Below are positions 5,820 to 6,553 of a stretch of 6,553 nt of DNA, piece by piece. Location of the stretch: assembly GCA_947167725.1 (NCBI GenBank), contig CAMVJF010000103.1:1-6553 (forward strand), written 5' to 3'. Position 1 is the first letter of the stretch. Each line of letters opens with the position of its first letter. Under the pieces are notes generated by a model. That model was given only the letters and a program-made list of their open reading frames with translations. It searched no databases and had not been told where the DNA came from. Made by a program: the position numbers and the translations under genes. This stretch comes from an uncultured Clostridia bacterium. GTDB taxonomy: Bacteria; Bacillota; Clostridia; Oscillospirales; Oscillospiraceae.

Positions 5820-6553
5820 GTGAATCCAACAGATATTTTTGAAGAAATGACCAAACTCAGTGCTGAGATCCGAAAAGAGACGACCCGCGCGATCGGCTCT
5901 GCCGGTTTCGGTCATATCGGAGGCTCAGCCTCCATTGCAGATGTTTTGGCAGTACTCTACGGTGGATTGATGAAGATCGATCCTGCGAACCCGAAATGGG
6001 AAGACAGAGACTGGCTTGTCCTGTCAAAAGGACACTGCGGTCCCGCTCTCTATGCGGCGCTCGCAATCAAGGGTTATTTTCCGCGCGAATGGCTTTCTAC
6101 CGTTAACCAGCCTGGAACGCGTCTGCCCAGCCATGCAGATTGTCAGAAAACGCCCGGCGTTGATATGTCGACCGGTTCTCTCGGTCAGGGCATAAGTTCT
6201 GCTGTCGGTATTGCGCTTGGCAACCGTGTCCGCGGCAAGGACAGCTATACTTACTGCATCGTTGGCGACGGCGAGGTTAATGAGGGCGAAGTATGGGAAG
6301 CCTGCGAGGTCGCAAATCATTACAAGCTTGACCATTTTTTGGTTTTCATCGACTGGAATAAAAAACAGCTTGACGGCCGACTGGAGGATATTTCCGAGCC
6401 GCTCAATCTGGAAGAAAAGTTCCGCGCATTCGGGTTTGACGTCCGCACGGTTGCTGGATATGATTGCAAGGCGATCTGGGAGGGCGTTCAGGCCGCTAAA
6501 GAAGTCAGGGGAAAGCCTCACGCTATCATTCTCGATACCTGGAAAGGGCTTGG
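5820..6553 (+). CDS. Split transketolase, N-terminal (TPP-binding) subunit; 3' end outside window
   Basis: The frame is open from the in-frame stop at 5796-5798 to the window edge; 244 complete codons are present from the GTG at 5820. Transketolase motifs occur in order: GHIGGSASIADVLAVLY (31-47), DWLVLSKGHCGPALYAAL (64-81), SHAD..KTPGVDMSTGSLGQGISSAVGIALG (104-134), the TPP/Mg motif GDGEVNEGEVWEA (149-161) and IDWNKKQLDG (177-186), which supplies the metal-binding Asn. N-terminal subunits of this type are about 270-280 residues, so roughly 30 residues are missing; a C-terminal subunit gene should follow. With its partner it would move two-carbon units between sugar phosphates in the cytosol. 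Start choice is uncertain: GTG 5820 has GGTGA 8 nt upstream, matching the extended anti-Shine-Dalgarno complement. GTG 5808 and ATG 5847 lack better sites. A full-length one-chain transketolase is less likely given the compact N-terminus. Confidence 0.9.
   Translation, partial: MNPTDIFEEMTKLSAEIRKETTRAIGSAGFGHIGGSASIADVLAVLYGGLMKIDPANPKWEDRDWLVLSKGHCGPALYAALAIKGYFPREWLSTVNQPGTRLPSHADCQKTPGVDMSTGSLGQGISSAVGIALGNRVRGKDSYTYCIVGDGEVNEGEVWEACEVANHYKLDHFLVFIDWNKKQLDGRLEDISEPLNLEEKFRAFGFDVRTVAGYDCKAIWEGVQAAKEVRGKPHAIILDTWKGL

Noticed and set aside
6024..6521. Minus-strand open frame opposite the transketolase subunit
   Set aside because: The + strand carries unmistakable transketolase motifs through this region; the antisense product shows no family resemblance.

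Overview
The window looks like a chromosomal carbohydrate/organic-acid utilisation locus from an anaerobic Firmicute of the Clostridia (Oscillospiraceae-like is my guess). The evidence is strong purine-rich Shine-Dalgarno sequences, a typical clostridial lipoprotein signal (MKKFLALILALCMVFALCAC followed by a Pro/Ala linker), moderate GC content and SigA-type promoter spacing. The taxonomic call is inference; there is no rRNA, tRNA or marker gene here. All supported genes are on the + strand. I see no mobile element, CRISPR array or RNA gene.

Layout: (1) at the left edge, the C-terminal end of an unrecognised protein, possibly beta-propeller-like (2-343). (2) A full-length UlaG-type metallo-beta-lactamase-fold lactonase (380-1450), 36 nt downstream and probably co-transcribed. 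(3) A complete tripartite tricarboxylate transporter (TTT) in the canonical order: lipoprotein solute-binding subunit TctC (1536-2582), a strong intergenic hairpin (2603-2639), small membrane subunit TctB (2683-3168) and large membrane subunit TctA (3183-4685). (4) A short intergenic region with a near-consensus extended -10 promoter (4697-4725) overlapped by possible operator repeats. (5) A SorC/DeoR-type sugar-responsive repressor or activator (4813-5760; alternative start 4768). (6) The N-terminal (TPP-binding) subunit of a split transketolase, running off the right edge (5820-6553).

How it may work together (inference): TctCBA would import a carboxylate or sugar acid, the UlaG homologue would open a lactone, later steps outside the window would yield a pentose phosphate, and the split transketolase would feed it into the pentose phosphate pathway. 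The SorC-type protein would sense a (phospho)sugar intermediate. In enteric bacteria UlaG acts on L-ascorbate-6-phosphate made by a PTS (UlaABC). Here a TTT transporter, which does not phosphorylate its substrate, takes the place of the PTS. Either a kinase lies outside the window or the lactonase has a different, perhaps unphosphorylated, substrate. That mismatch is the most interesting point in the window. Every individual protein family is known, so I do not claim a new class of system.
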